In this document: positions 37,821 through 45,471 of the stretch, one piece after another
Numbering within the stretch: the first letter of the stretch is position 1
Layout of the letters: each line of letters starts with the position of its first letter
Assembly (NCBI RefSeq): GCF_002855515.1
Contig: NZ_PKRP01000002.1
Location: forward strand, 186,001 to 250,000
Source: Rhizobium sp. TH135
GTDB taxonomy: Bacteria; Pseudomonadota; Alphaproteobacteria; Rhizobiales; Rhizobiaceae
Length of the DNA: 64,000 nucleotides
Direction of reading: 5' to 3'
Program-made: the position numbers and the translations under genes
The notes under the pieces: generated by a model
Seen by the model: only the letters and a program-made list of their open reading frames with translations
What the model was told of the DNA's origin: nothing
Databases searched by the model: none

Positions 37821-38080
37821 CCTTTCCGGCTCCTTGCCGATTTGCGGACCGGTTGAACCGGCTCCTCTGTGATCACAAGGCCTTCCTGCACTGCGGATGC
37901 CTGTGCCTCAGCAATGCGCCGGCCGGCCTTCGCCGTTGTCTCGGTCGCGGAAGCATTAAGGGTTTCCCAGTCGCTCAGAGCTGTCTGCCAATGATCTTCG
38001 TCCCGACCATCTGGGCGACCCTCTTCTTCCCAGAGCGAGTAGGCTCGCCGGGCAATCCAGTCATAATCTCGTTCAGCCAT
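37817..38080 (-). CDS. DUF2934-family protein
   Basis: 87 residues from the ATG at 38078-38080. The start MAERDYDWIARRAYSLWEEEGRPDGRDEDHWQTAL is the DUF2934 signature. The C-terminus is basic (KSARSRKG), perhaps nucleic-acid-binding. The family is small, alphaproteobacterial and often found beside carbohydrate-reserve or stress genes. It is translationally coupled to glgA by a GTGA overlap, which suggests the two are made together. Confidence 0.8.
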   Translation of the reverse strand: MAERDYDWIARRAYSLWEEEGRPDGRDEDHWQTALSDWETLNASATETTAKAGRRIAEAQASAVQEGLVITEEPVQPVRKSARSRKG

Positions 38081-38295
38081 GGTAAATCTCCGTCGTCGCC
38101 GCTTTCCGTTCCACATGCCCAAACATCCGCCGAGCGCGGTCTCGTCACGCCCGCCGGCTCCCCGGTCGGATCTGTCTGCGATACCCTCATATCGACCTCA
38201 GATCCTCCGGCTCATCATTGAAGAGGAACAGGCATCAGATGAACGCCAGGAAGGGCAAACGGTTCCCGGTGCAACCGCCGATTTGAACAGTCCTC

Positions 38296-38320
38296 GGAAC
38301 AGTTCCGTCCTGCTCGCGTT
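38296..38320 (+). promoter_or_regulatory. EcfG promoter, exact match, upstream of ku
   Basis: GGAAC (38296-38300), 16 bases, CGTT (38317-38320), 46 bases before the ku ATG at 38367. It matches the general-stress sigma consensus. Confidence 0.8.
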
Positions 38321-38366
38321 TTCCGGGGCAGCGCTGCGGATGGACCGCCACGCGAAGGAGAGAGAC

Positions 38367-39176
38367 ATGGCGCAGCGCGCGTTCTGGAAAGGCTATCTCA
38401 AGCTGTCCCTCGTCACCTGCCGCGTCGCCATGACGCCCGCTGTGACGGAAAGCGCCAAGCTCCGCTTCCACAACATCAATCGCAAGACCGGAAACCGGGT
38501 CGTCAGCCGCTATGTCGATTCCGAAACCGGCAAGCCCGTCGACGACGAGGACCAGGTCAAAGGCTACGAGCGCGCGGAGGACGACTATGTCCTGTTCGAA
38601 GACGAAGAGCTTGAGGATGTCGCGCTCGAAAGCACGCGCACCATCGACATCGAAACGTTCGTCCCGCGCAATTCGATCGGCTGGATCTGGTACGACAGCC
38701 CCCACTATCTCGCACCTGCCGACAAGGTGAGCGAGGAGGCCTTCGCCGTCATTCGCGAAGCCATGCTGAAGACCGACACCGGCGGCATTGCCCGTCTCGT
38801 TCTCTATCGCCGGGAGCATGCCGTTCTCCTCGTCCCGAGGGATCAGGGCATGGTGGTCTGGACGCTCCGCTACGGCGATGAAGTCCGGGACTCGGCCCCG
38901 TTTTTCAAGCTGTCGGAAAATGCCTCACCGGCAACCGGCGCCAAGACCATGATGAAGAAGCTCGTTGAGGCACGCCAGCGCGACTGGGACCCGAAGCTGG
39001 TGCGCGATCCGGTCGAGGAGCATCTCTACGAGATCATCGAAAACCGTACCAAGAAGTCGAAGCGGACGAAGCCCAAGAAGGCGCCCGAGCCCGAGCGCAA
39101 GGACAACGTGATCGACATCATGGAGGCGCTCCGCCGCAGCCTCGCGTCCGAGAAGAAGCCAGCCCACAGAAAGTAG
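38367..39176 (+). CDS. ku: Ku DNA-end-binding protein (first copy)
   Basis: 269 residues from the ATG at 38367 (GAAGGAG). The frame is open further upstream but that part has no Ku character. The Ku core reads RAFWKGYLKLSLVTCRVAMTPA, then VSRYVDSETGKPVDDEDQVKGYE and WYDSPHYLAPADKVSEEAF. The C-terminus is lysine-rich. The protein homodimer would bind double-strand ends and recruit LigD. It converges on ligD with only 5 bases between stops. An exact EcfG promoter indicates stress or stationary-phase expression. Confidence 0.92.
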   Translation: MAQRAFWKGYLKLSLVTCRVAMTPAVTESAKLRFHNINRKTGNRVVSRYVDSETGKPVDDEDQVKGYERAEDDYVLFEDEELEDVALESTRTIDIETFVPRNSIGWIWYDSPHYLAPADKVSEEAFAVIREAMLKTDTGGIARLVLYRREHAVLLVPRDQGMVVWTLRYGDEVRDSAPFFKLSENASPATGAKTMMKKLVEARQRDWDPKLVRDPVEEHLYEIIENRTKKSKRTKPKKAPEPERKDNVIDIMEALRRSLASEKKPAHRK

Positions 39177-39181
39177 AACGT

Positions 39182-41761
39182 TCAGCGGCGCGTCTTCGCC
39201 TTAGCCTTTCCTTGAAGCGGCGCTTCCGCCCTTCTGAAATCCTCCCAGGGGTCCCCATCGCTTTCGGCAAGCCGGGCCGGCACATTGCCGACGGTGAAGT
39301 GGTTCGGCAGGATCTGAGGACTGAGTTCGTCGAAGGATAGCGGCATGGATACCGGCGCGCCGGGCCTGGCACGCGTGGAGTAGGGTGCAACAGCCGTTGC
39401 CCCGCGACCATTGCGAAGATAGTCGATCAGGATCTTGCCCTTGCGCTTCGCCTTGCTGATCGTCGAGACATAGTCCTCCGGGCTGTCTGCACTCATGCTC
39501 TCCGCCAGCGCCTTCATCGCTGCCTTGACCTCCGGCCATTGGGCCTTCGGCTTGAGCGGTGCGACGACATGCAGGCCCTTGCCACCGGATGTCTTGACGA
39601 AGCCGGTGAGCCCGAGATCGGCAAAGCGCTGGCGCACCTCGAAAGCCGCCTCGATAACGCGCTCCCAGGTGACATCAGGACCGGGATCGAGATCGATGTT
39701 CACCATGTCAGGTCGCTCCAGGTCTCCGCCGCGTGATCCCCAAGGGTGGATCTCCAGCGCTGCGCCCTGCACGAGCGCCAAAAGCCCGTCGAGATCGCGA
39801 ATGGCAACCAATGCCTCATCGTCCTTCGGGTCACGGATGGTGATGATCTCTTTGCGCATGCCGCGCCAGCCATGCTTCTGGAAGAAGCAGGTCTTCTCAT
39901 GACCCTCCGGGCAGCGCAGGAGCGCAAGTGGCCGATCGACGATAAAGGGCGCAATGCGCGGCCAGACCAGCGCGTAGTGATCCGCCAGGCCTTCCTTGGT
40001 GACACCCGCCTCCGGCCAGTAGAGCCTGTCAGGATGTGTGAGGGTAATCCGCCGGCGCGCCGCCTGGACAGCCGCCTGTTCCTGCTTGGCCGCTGCCGAG
40101 CCGCCTTTGCGACTGCCGGTCTTCTTGGTGGACGTGCTCGGAGCAGGTGTCTCCAGCACGACATCACTTGCCGCCTTGTCCTCCCGCAGGCCACGGAACG
40201 AGGCGTGCCGCAGATGGGCGTCCCCGGTCCAGCCGCGAAACTCGATCTCTGCCACCACTTCCGGCTCGATGAAAACGGCATCCTTGCGCTCAAGGCCGGT
40301 CAGTTTGTCCTTGAACGGGCTCTTTTCTCGAACGAGCGGTTGAAGCCTGTCGAAGACCTGCCGCGCCAGCTTCTGCGTATAACCGGTCCCCACCCGCCCG
40401 ACATGGCGCAGGCCATCCGCCTCGTTCACGCCCATGATCAGAGATCCGATCGCCCGGTCCGAGACAGAGGAGGGGACATACCCCCCGATCACCAGCTCCT
40501 GGCGCGCCGTGCATTTCGATTTCACCCAGTCGCGGCCCCGGCCAGACCGATAGGGCGCGGAAGCGACCTTGGAGATCACACCTTCCAAGCTGAGGCGGCA
40601 GGCGTGTTTCAGCACGAGCTCGCCGCTTTCGTCGAAATGGCTGGAAAACTTCAACGGTTCGCCGGCATCCGCGATCAGCGGCTCCAGCGCTGCCTTGCGA
40701 TCGGTGAGAGACGCACCCGTCAGGTCCTGACCGTCGAGATGCATGAGATCGAAGACGTAATAGGTGAAGCGGTCGTCTCGTCCTTCGCTCAGATCCTGCT
40801 GGAGAAGCGAAAAATCGCTGCTGCCGTTGCCGCTTTCGACCACGATCTCCCCGTCGATCATGGCCGACTGGACGGGTAGCGCCTTGAGCGCCGAGACCAG
40901 CCGTTTCCCGAAGCGATCCGTCCAGTCCAGCCCCGTGCGCGTCAGCAATTGCACCTTGCCGTGGTCGATCCGCGCCTCGATCCGATACCCGTCCAGCTTG
41001 ATTTCATGCAGCCAGCGGTCTCCCTTGGGAACCGTCTTGACCAGTGTCGCAAGGGCCGGGGGAAGAAACTCCGGCAGGCTGCCCGCTTTCGCCCCCTTGA
41101 TCTTCAGATCTTCCGCCTTCGAAGACGTGCTTCGAGCAGGAGCCGTTTTCGCTGCCTTGCTGGATGTCTTGCGCGAGTTCCACACGGCAGCCTTCCCGTC
41201 ACCCTTCAGGCTTTCGATCGGTCGGCCGCTCTTCACCGAAAGCGGCATTTCTTCGACGATGTCGGGATCGTCTGGCGTTCGGGCGAGTTCGTCTTCGCCC
41301 TTGATCAGTAGCCAGTTCTCGCGCGTCTCGCCTTCTTTCCCGGCCATGCGCACCAGATGCCAGTGTCCTCCGAGCTTCTCTCCATCAAGCGAAAATTCGA
41401 GATGGCCCTTCTTGTAGCCCTTCCGCACGTCGAACAGCGGTTCCCACGTGCCGCGGTCCCAGACGATAACCTCGCCCGATCCGTATTGCCCCGGCGGGAT
41501 CACGCCTTCGAAGTCGCCATAGGCGAGCGGATGGTCCTCGACATGAACGGCGAGCCGCTTTTCACCCGGCACGAGGCTCGGCCCACGCGTCACCGCCCAG
41601 CTTTTCAAAACGCCGTCCATCTCCAGCCGCAGGTCGTAGTGCAAACGCCGCGCGGCATGTTTCTGAATGACGAAGCTGTTACCCTTGTTCTTGGCCTTTG
41701 CCGCCTTGGGTTCGGGTGTGGCCTTGAAGTCGCGCTTGCGGCGATATTCGGAGAGCGACAT
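39182..41761 (-). CDS. ligD: multidomain ATP-dependent DNA ligase D (PE-LIG-POL)
   Basis: 859 residues. Order: 3'-phosphoesterase (about 1-180, with FVIQKHAARRLHYDLRLEMDG and PPGQYGSGEV), a Lys/Ala/Ser-rich linker, ligase (about 225-560, AMP lysine K255 in HEIKLDGYR, then MIDGEIVV), a second linker (about 575-600), and primase-polymerase (about 600-850, RITLTHPDRLYWPEAGVTK, and VNIDLDPGPDV at the metal site). It processes, fills and seals ends in bacterial non-homologous end joining. The start lies 2 bases after the second ku gene, so both are one operon. Confidence 0.93.
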   Translation of the reverse strand: MSLSEYRRKRDFKATPEPKAAKAKNKGNSFVIQKHAARRLHYDLRLEMDGVLKSWAVTRGPSLVPGEKRLAVHVEDHPLAYGDFEGVIPPGQYGSGEVIVWDRGTWEPLFDVRKGYKKGHLEFSLDGEKLGGHWHLVRMAGKEGETRENWLLIKGEDELARTPDDPDIVEEMPLSVKSGRPIESLKGDGKAAVWNSRKTSSKAAKTAPARSTSSKAEDLKIKGAKAGSLPEFLPPALATLVKTVPKGDRWLHEIKLDGYRIEARIDHGKVQLLTRTGLDWTDRFGKRLVSALKALPVQSAMIDGEIVVESGNGSSDFSLLQQDLSEGRDDRFTYYVFDLMHLDGQDLTGASLTDRKAALEPLIADAGEPLKFSSHFDESGELVLKHACRLSLEGVISKVASAPYRSGRGRDWVKSKCTARQELVIGGYVPSSVSDRAIGSLIMGVNEADGLRHVGRVGTGYTQKLARQVFDRLQPLVREKSPFKDKLTGLERKDAVFIEPEVVAEIEFRGWTGDAHLRHASFRGLREDKAASDVVLETPAPSTSTKKTGSRKGGSAAAKQEQAAVQAARRRITLTHPDRLYWPEAGVTKEGLADHYALVWPRIAPFIVDRPLALLRCPEGHEKTCFFQKHGWRGMRKEIITIRDPKDDEALVAIRDLDGLLALVQGAALEIHPWGSRGGDLERPDMVNIDLDPGPDVTWERVIEAAFEVRQRFADLGLTGFVKTSGGKGLHVVAPLKPKAQWPEVKAAMKALAESMSADSPEDYVSTISKAKRKGKILIDYLRNGRGATAVAPYSTRARPGAPVSMPLSFDELSPQILPNHFTVGNVPARLAESDGDPWEDFRRAEAPLQGKAKAKTRR

Positions 41762-41763
41762 GG

Positions 41764-42606
41764 TCAGCCGGCCTTCTTCTGCTTCGTCCCAGAGGTCGCT
41801 GTCGTCTTGCGTCTAGCCGGAGTTTTCTCCTCGGTCGCGCCCGCACTTTTGCGCAGAGCATCGAGAAGGCTCGTGACGTTCTCGGCCTTGCGCTTCGGCA
41901 GTTTCTTCGGCTTGCGACCGGCGATCTTGGCTTTGACGAGTTCGGTGAGTGCCGCCTCGTAGCGGTCCTCATATTGGCCCGGGTCGAATTCGCCCATCTT
42001 GGTGCCGATAATGTGCTGCGCGAGTTCGAGCATCTCCTTTTCGATCTTGACCTTCGAAATGCCCTCGAAGCTTTCGGCCGGATCGCGCACCTCGTAATCA
42101 TAGTTCAACGTGGTGGCGATCAGACCTTTTCCCTGGGGCCGGATGAGCACGCTGCGGACACGCCGGAACAGCACGGTGCGGGCAATGGCCGCCACGCTCT
42201 GCGTTTCCATCGTGTTGCGGATCAATTCATAGGCCTCGACCGATTGCCGATCGGCCGGCGCGAGGAAATAGGGTCGCTCCAGGTAAAGCGTATCGATCTG
42301 GTCGCAGGCGAGAAAGGCTGATAGCTCCAGCCGCTTGTCGCTCTCCGGCACGGCATCGCGGATTTCGTCGGGCTCGAGGATCACGGTCTGGCCTTCGGAG
42401 GTGTCGTAACCCTTGACCAGATCGTCCTTGTCCACCGGGCGCCCGCTGTCCCCGTCCACATATTCGCGCCGCACACGATGTCCCGTATCTCGATTGATGA
42501 TGTGGAACGCGGCGCGTTCTGCACCGTTGACCGCGGAGTAAAGTGCCACCGCGCATCCCAGATCGCCGATCGAAAGGTGGCCTTTCCAGATAGCTCTCGC
42601 GTTCAC
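41764..42606 (-). CDS. ku: Ku DNA-end-binding protein (second copy)
   Basis: 280 residues. The core is NARAIWKGHLSIGDLGCAVALYSAV, VRREYVDGDSGRPVDKDDLVKGYD, LERPYFLAPADRQS and LRKSAGATEEKTP, with a long basic tail (ARRKTTATSGTKQKKAG). It differs substantially from the first copy, so the two are old paralogues rather than a recent duplication. It is the first gene of the ku-ligD operon. Distinct Ku paralogues in Sinorhizobium are used under different growth conditions. Confidence 0.92.
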   Translation of the reverse strand: MNARAIWKGHLSIGDLGCAVALYSAVNGAERAAFHIINRDTGHRVRREYVDGDSGRPVDKDDLVKGYDTSEGQTVILEPDEIRDAVPESDKRLELSAFLACDQIDTLYLERPYFLAPADRQSVEAYELIRNTMETQSVAAIARTVLFRRVRSVLIRPQGKGLIATTLNYDYEVRDPAESFEGISKVKIEKEMLELAQHIIGTKMGEFDPGQYEDRYEAALTELVKAKIAGRKPKKLPKRKAENVTSLLDALRKSAGATEEKTPARRKTTATSGTKQKKAG

Positions 42607-42632
42607 GCTTCACTCCTGTTGCTTTTCGGCGC

Positions 42633-42658
42633 AACGAGGCAAGCGTTGGCTTTGTTCC
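42633..42658 (-). promoter_or_regulatory. EcfG promoter with N17 spacer, upstream of ku-ligD
   Basis: On the minus strand GGAAC-N17-CGTT (plus-strand AACG at 42633-42636 and GTTCC at 42654-42658), 26 bases before the ku start codon. Both boxes are exact. The longer spacer is within the range known for EcfG. Confidence 0.72.
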
Positions 42659-43005
42659 GCGAAGCCCGAAGGCCCCTCAGGACAAATTAAAACATTATTT
42701 TCTCATATTAGAGATTGCGGCTTGATGTGGAGATTTCATTAACCTTCAAGCAAGGAATTAACCATAAAGATTGGGCGACACGTCGGAGTGGGACTCGCAT
42801 CAGAGTTTCCTTCGGGCATGACGCCATCCCGTCGTACCGGTTCTGGTCCGGTCTGTATTTCACATGGAAGCAGTTCGATGAACCTGCAGACATGATGCGG
42901 ACGGCGATAGGGATCGGATCCCGAGCACCTGTGCACCCGCATTTTTGACTGCACGATCGTTGGACCGATGGAAGGCCCCCTCTGGGTGGCCATAGTGCGG
43001 GACGA
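42659..43005. other. intergenic region between the NHEJ operon and the chemotaxis operon
   Basis: About 350 bases without a convincing gene. Positions 42685-42780 are AT-rich and include two ATTAACC motifs (42738-42744 and 42767-42773), the likely promoter zone of the chemotaxis operon. It is the boundary between the stress island and the motility region. Confidence 0.5.
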
Positions 43006-44658
43006 ATGACGGGTCAGGGGATGTCCACGGAGCGGGCGACGGGATCACAGGCGGGCAGCCTGCGGGACCGACTGCGCTTTGCCGGTCTCGATGAGGCCCA
43101 GTGCGAGCTTCTGCGCCAGAACCGCCATGTCCTTTCCCAGCCCCTGAAGACAGCGCTTCGCGACCTTTTCCAGCGCCTTCAGTCATCGCCGGATGCCGCG
43201 CGTGTCTTCTCCAGCGAGCGCCAGTACGACAGGCTGCACGATCTTCTTTCGTCCCACTGGGACGTTCTCACCGATGCCCGTTTCGATGCTCTCTATGCAG
43301 AGCGGGTCAAGGTGCTTTCCGACAGCGAAAGCCGCATGGGTCTCGATCCGCGCTGGCATGTCGCTGGCCATGCAGTGGTGCTTGAGCATCTGCTGACAGC
43401 CGCCATCGGTGACGCGAATAGCGGGGGCCTCCTCCCTTCCAGCCGCCGCCGCCAGCGCGAGGTCACGGACCTCGTGGCCGCGCTCGTCCGGCTCGTCATG
43501 GTCGATGTCGAAATCGCCGTATCGCTGCGTTTCAACGAACTGCGTCTCAAACATCACCGGGATCTGGCCGCGCAGCGTGAGCATGACCGCGCCGAATTCG
43601 AAGGTATCTTCCGCCCTGTTGTCGATGGCCTTGCTGCCGGTGACCTCACCGTGCGCGCTGCCTCAGACGTTCCAGAGGCCTATGCCGATCTCGCCGGAAG
43701 CATGAACGAGGCGCTGGAACAGCTCCAGACCGCCTTTCTCTCTTCCGAAGAGAAGCTCTCCCATCTCCGCGATGCGACCGGCCAGATGGTCGAGACCGCC
43801 CGCACCTATGCGGGTCGCGCGCAGGACCAGTCCGGCGCGCTGGACGAGACCAGCCGCGCCCTCCAGGATCTGACATCGAGCGTGCGCGACAGTGCCCGCC
43901 AGACGAAGCGCGCCGAAGCGACCGTTGCCGCAACCCGCACATCCGTCGAAGCCAGTGGCGAAGTGGTCGGCCAGGCAATCTCGGCCATGGCTGATATCGA
44001 GGCCTCCGCCGAACAGATCGGCCACATCATCGGCGCGATCGACGAAATCGCCTTCCAGACAAACCTGCTGGCACTCAACGCCGGCATCGAGGCCGCCCGT
44101 GCCGGCGACAGTGGCCGAGGCTTCGCGGTCGTAGCCCAGGAAGTCCGGGCCCTTGCCCAGCGTTCCGCCGATGCTGCCCGCGAAATCAAGACGCTCGTTG
44201 CGACCACCAAGAACCAGGTCGAGGCCGGTGTCGATATGGTGGCGAAAACGCAAGGCGCCATCGCCGACATCGTTCTGCAGGTGGGCGATATCAGCGGCAC
44301 CGTTTCCGATATTGCAGCCCGCACCGACCGTCAGGCGACCGAGCTCGCAGGCATCGCCGGGACCGTTGCAGGCCTGGGCGCCGAGATCGGCAGCAACGCC
44401 GTCGTGGCGCGCCAGTCCGTCGAAGGCACCGATGATCTCCACAAGGTCATTCTGGAACTCGGCGCGACGATCCGCGAGTTCCACATCGAGCGCCAGACGC
44501 GCGCTCCGAAGACGCAGACTGCGCGCATCCAGCTCTCGACCCATCGTGAGCAGCCGTCTGCGGCAGCGCCGACCGCGCAATATTCGACATCAGAAATGCT
44601 GGAAGACGAAACGGCGGATTTCGGCTTTCCGGTTCATATCGCAGGGCTTGGAGGGTGA
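43006..44658 (+). CDS. soluble chemoreceptor with globin-like sensor domain (IcpA-like)
   Basis: 550 residues, no transmembrane segment. Residues about 18-185 have the helical layout of a globin-coupled sensor ([21 protein letters not shown]). The proximal haem histidine expected just before that run is Glu108. A HAMP-like linker ([22 protein letters not shown]) leads to the methyl-accepting signalling domain with its hairpin tip [23 protein letters not shown]. The tail ends VHIAGLGG, without a CheR-tethering pentapeptide. As first gene of the chemotaxis operon it corresponds to the internal receptor IcpA of Sinorhizobium. The alternative start at 43021 is possible. Confidence 0.83.
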   Translation: MTGQGMSTERATGSQAGSLRDRLRFAGLDEAQCELLRQNRHVLSQPLKTALRDLFQRLQSSPDAARVFSSERQYDRLHDLLSSHWDVLTDARFDALYAERVKVLSDSESRMGLDPRWHVAGHAVVLEHLLTAAIGDANSGGLLPSSRRRQREVTDLVAALVRLVMVDVEIAVSLRFNELRLKHHRDLAAQREHDRAEFEGIFRPVVDGLAAGDLTVRAASDVPEAYADLAGSMNEALEQLQTAFLSSEEKLSHLRDATGQMVETARTYAGRAQDQSGALDETSRALQDLTSSVRDSARQTKRAEATVAATRTSVEASGEVVGQAISAMADIEASAEQIGHIIGAIDEIAFQTNLLALNAGIEAARAGDSGRGFAVVAQEVRALAQRSADAAREIKTLVATTKNQVEAGVDMVAKTQGAIADIVLQVGDISGTVSDIAARTDRQATELAGIAGTVAGLGAEIGSNAVVARQSVEGTDDLHKVILELGATIREFHIERQTRAPKTQTARIQLSTHREQPSAAAPTAQYSTSEMLEDETADFGFPVHIAGLGG

Positions 44659-44718
44659 GGGGATTGTTTACCACCATGCGCTACAAAAGGAAGTTAAGGG
44701 CGGGAATTTCGGCAATCT

Positions 44719-44744
44719 GTCCGGGGGAATGGTTCTCCCGGGAC
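44719..44744 (+). other. stem-loop between the receptor gene and cheS
   Basis: GTCCGGGGGAA (44719-44729) pairs with TTCTCCCGGGAC (44733-44744) with one bulged G, one G-U pair and a 3-base loop. No U-run follows, so it is not a typical terminator. It may set the ratio of receptor to the downstream che gene products by attenuation or RNA processing. Confidence 0.45.
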
Positions 44745-44793
44745 CCACGTTTGGGCCTGGTTGCCGCAGCCTCGGGACACAAGGAAAGAAATG

Positions 44794-45093
44794 ATGGCAA
44801 GTAAGAAAGGCGAACAGAAGGCCCTGAAGCTGGCCGCTGTGTTGGACCTTAATGAGGCCTCCAATCTCAAGGCCAATATTCTCTCGATGCGCGGTGCTCC
44901 TTTGACGATCGACGCGTCCGGCGTCGAACGTGTCGGTGCTCAGTGCGTGCAGGTTCTGATGGCCGCGGCCAAGACCTGGGAAGCCGAAAAGCACCCCTTC
45001 TCGTACGGAAAGGCCTCTGAGGCTTTTCTGAAAACCCTTCAACTAATTGGCGTGAACATCGACCATCTGCTCGCTAAGGAGATCCGGCAATGA
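44794..45093 (+). CDS. cheS: STAS-domain chemotaxis protein CheS
   Basis: 99 residues from the ATG at 44794 (AAGGAA seven bases upstream); an ATG three bases earlier is also possible. The fold is STAS: KLAAVLDLNEASNLKANILSMRGAPLTIDASGVERVGAQCVQVLMAAAKTWE. The position right before cheY1 and cheA is that of Sinorhizobium CheS, which binds CheA and speeds dephosphorylation of CheY1. The stop overlaps the cheY1 ATG (ATGA). Confidence 0.85.
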   Translation: MASKKGEQKALKLAAVLDLNEASNLKANILSMRGAPLTIDASGVERVGAQCVQVLMAAAKTWEAEKHPFSYGKASEAFLKTLQLIGVNIDHLLAKEIRQ

Positions 45094-45455
45094 AGAAAAA
45101 AGTGCTCACAGTGGATGACTCCAGAACCATCCGAAACATGCTTCTGGTTACCCTCAACAATGCTGGCTTCGAGACCATCCAGGCCGAAGATGGCGTCGAG
45201 GGCCTGGAAGTGCTCGAGGAATGCAATCCCGACGTCATCGTGACCGACATCAACATGCCGCGTCTCGACGGCTTCGGCTTCATCGAGGGTGTCCGCCGGA
45301 ACGAAAAGTACCGCGCTGTCCCGATCCTGGTTCTGACCACGGAAAGCGATGCCGAAAAGAAGAACCGCGCTCGCCAGGCCGGCGCGACAGGCTGGATCGT
45401 GAAGCCCTTCGATCCGACCAAACTGATCGATGCCATCGAGCGTGTAACCGCCTAA
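45090..45455 (+). CDS. cheY1: CheY1 response regulator (phosphate sink type)
   Basis: 121 residues: a single receiver domain. Acidic pair DD9-10, phosphoacceptor Asp53 (VTDINMPRLDG), Thr in VLTTESD and Lys in IVKPFDP are all present. In Sinorhizobium, CheY1 draws phosphate from CheY2 through CheA rather than acting on the motor. Overlaps cheS by 4 bases. Confidence 0.92.
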   Translation: MKKKVLTVDDSRTIRNMLLVTLNNAGFETIQAEDGVEGLEVLEECNPDVIVTDINMPRLDGFGFIEGVRRNEKYRAVPILVLTTESDAEKKNRARQAGATGWIVKPFDPTKLIDAIERVTA

Positions 45456-45471
45456 GCCGGGATTTTCTCCT

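Noticed and set aside
44153..44794. 213-codon frame inside the chemoreceptor gene
   Set aside because: It lies in another frame of the strongly supported receptor gene and lacks motifs.
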